A stretch of 35,885 nt of DNA, taken from positions 1 to 35,885 of the forward strand of contig NZ_JABXIN010000009.1 in assembly GCF_013373065.1 (NCBI RefSeq). The letters run 5' to 3'. Position numbers and translations under genes: made by a program. The notes beneath the pieces are model-generated. The model was not told the origin of the DNA. It worked only from the letters and a program-made list of their open reading frames with translations, and made no database searches. Source of the stretch: Algoriphagus sp. Its GTDB lineage: Bacteria; Bacteroidota; Bacteroidia; Cytophagales; Cyclobacteriaceae. Shown here one piece after another: positions 35,804 to 35,885 of the stretch. Each line of letters starts with the position of its first letter. The first letter of the stretch is position 1.

Positions 35804-35885
35804 TGTTTAGGTTTTCTTCACAGTGTGGTGTTATGGCTAGCTTACATGGTGTCCACCTTCTTGCGTCTTCCCGTGTAGGTGAAGG

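Overview
The window looks like chromosomal DNA of a Bacteroidota bacterium, most likely from the Cytophagales/Cyclobacteriaceae (Algoriphagus-like). The reasons are two proteins with C-terminal type IX secretion (T9SS) sorting domains, a large Oar-type TonB-dependent receptor with an N-terminal carboxypeptidase-regulatory-like domain, several -7 boxes matching the Bacteroidota consensus TAnnTTTG, weak Shine-Dalgarno signals and moderately AT-rich intergenic DNA. The genus is an inference. No transposase, integrase, CRISPR array or phage module was found. The first 24 bases are pure C, which suggests a contig end.

Layout. 1-1648: 3' part of a glycine-rich T9SS cargo gene, open at the left edge. 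1655-6010 (-): a 1451-residue AsmA-like envelope protein. 6011-7038: a 1-kb gap with two tandem minus-strand tRNA-like genes, each followed by its own terminator. 7039-9041: an RluD-type pseudouridine synthase, divergent from a PLP enzyme of the ACC deaminase/D-cysteine desulfhydrase family. 9016-12956 (-): DUF4105 protein, uvrB and an AlbA_2 protein in one orientation. 12996-17165 (+): a second T9SS cargo protein, a GntP-type permease and a RidA-family protein. 17162-18556 (-): an MltF-like lytic transglycosylase. 18669-24966 (-): an alpha/beta hydrolase followed by a complete tripartite RND efflux system (adaptor, pump, TolC-like channel). 25096-30584 (-): two tandem DUF481-like outer-membrane proteins and, transcriptionally upstream behind its own terminator, the Oar-like receptor. 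30928-35777: a YhhN-type membrane protein, aspS (-), an M23 peptidase and an RluF-type pseudouridine synthase.

Most protein genes are housekeeping or envelope genes. The envelope theme is strong: an AsmA-like protein, a membrane-bound transglycosylase, an M23 endopeptidase, an efflux system, beta-barrel proteins and T9SS cargo. RNA modification and decoding form a second thread: RluD, RluF, AspRS and the tRNA-like genes.

The most unusual element is the tRNA-like pair (6084-6207 and 6625-6748). Both have perfect acceptor, D, anticodon and T arms, a class II (leucine-tRNA-like) D arm and a variable region of about 50 nt, roughly two to four times the usual class II length. The anticodon loop reads CTGTCTC, one base from the tRNA-Asp loop, with anticodon GTC and a possible G73 discriminator. 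The bodies are nearly identical, but the distal variable arm has diverged while keeping a hairpin. This is the best candidate here for an undescribed RNA system.
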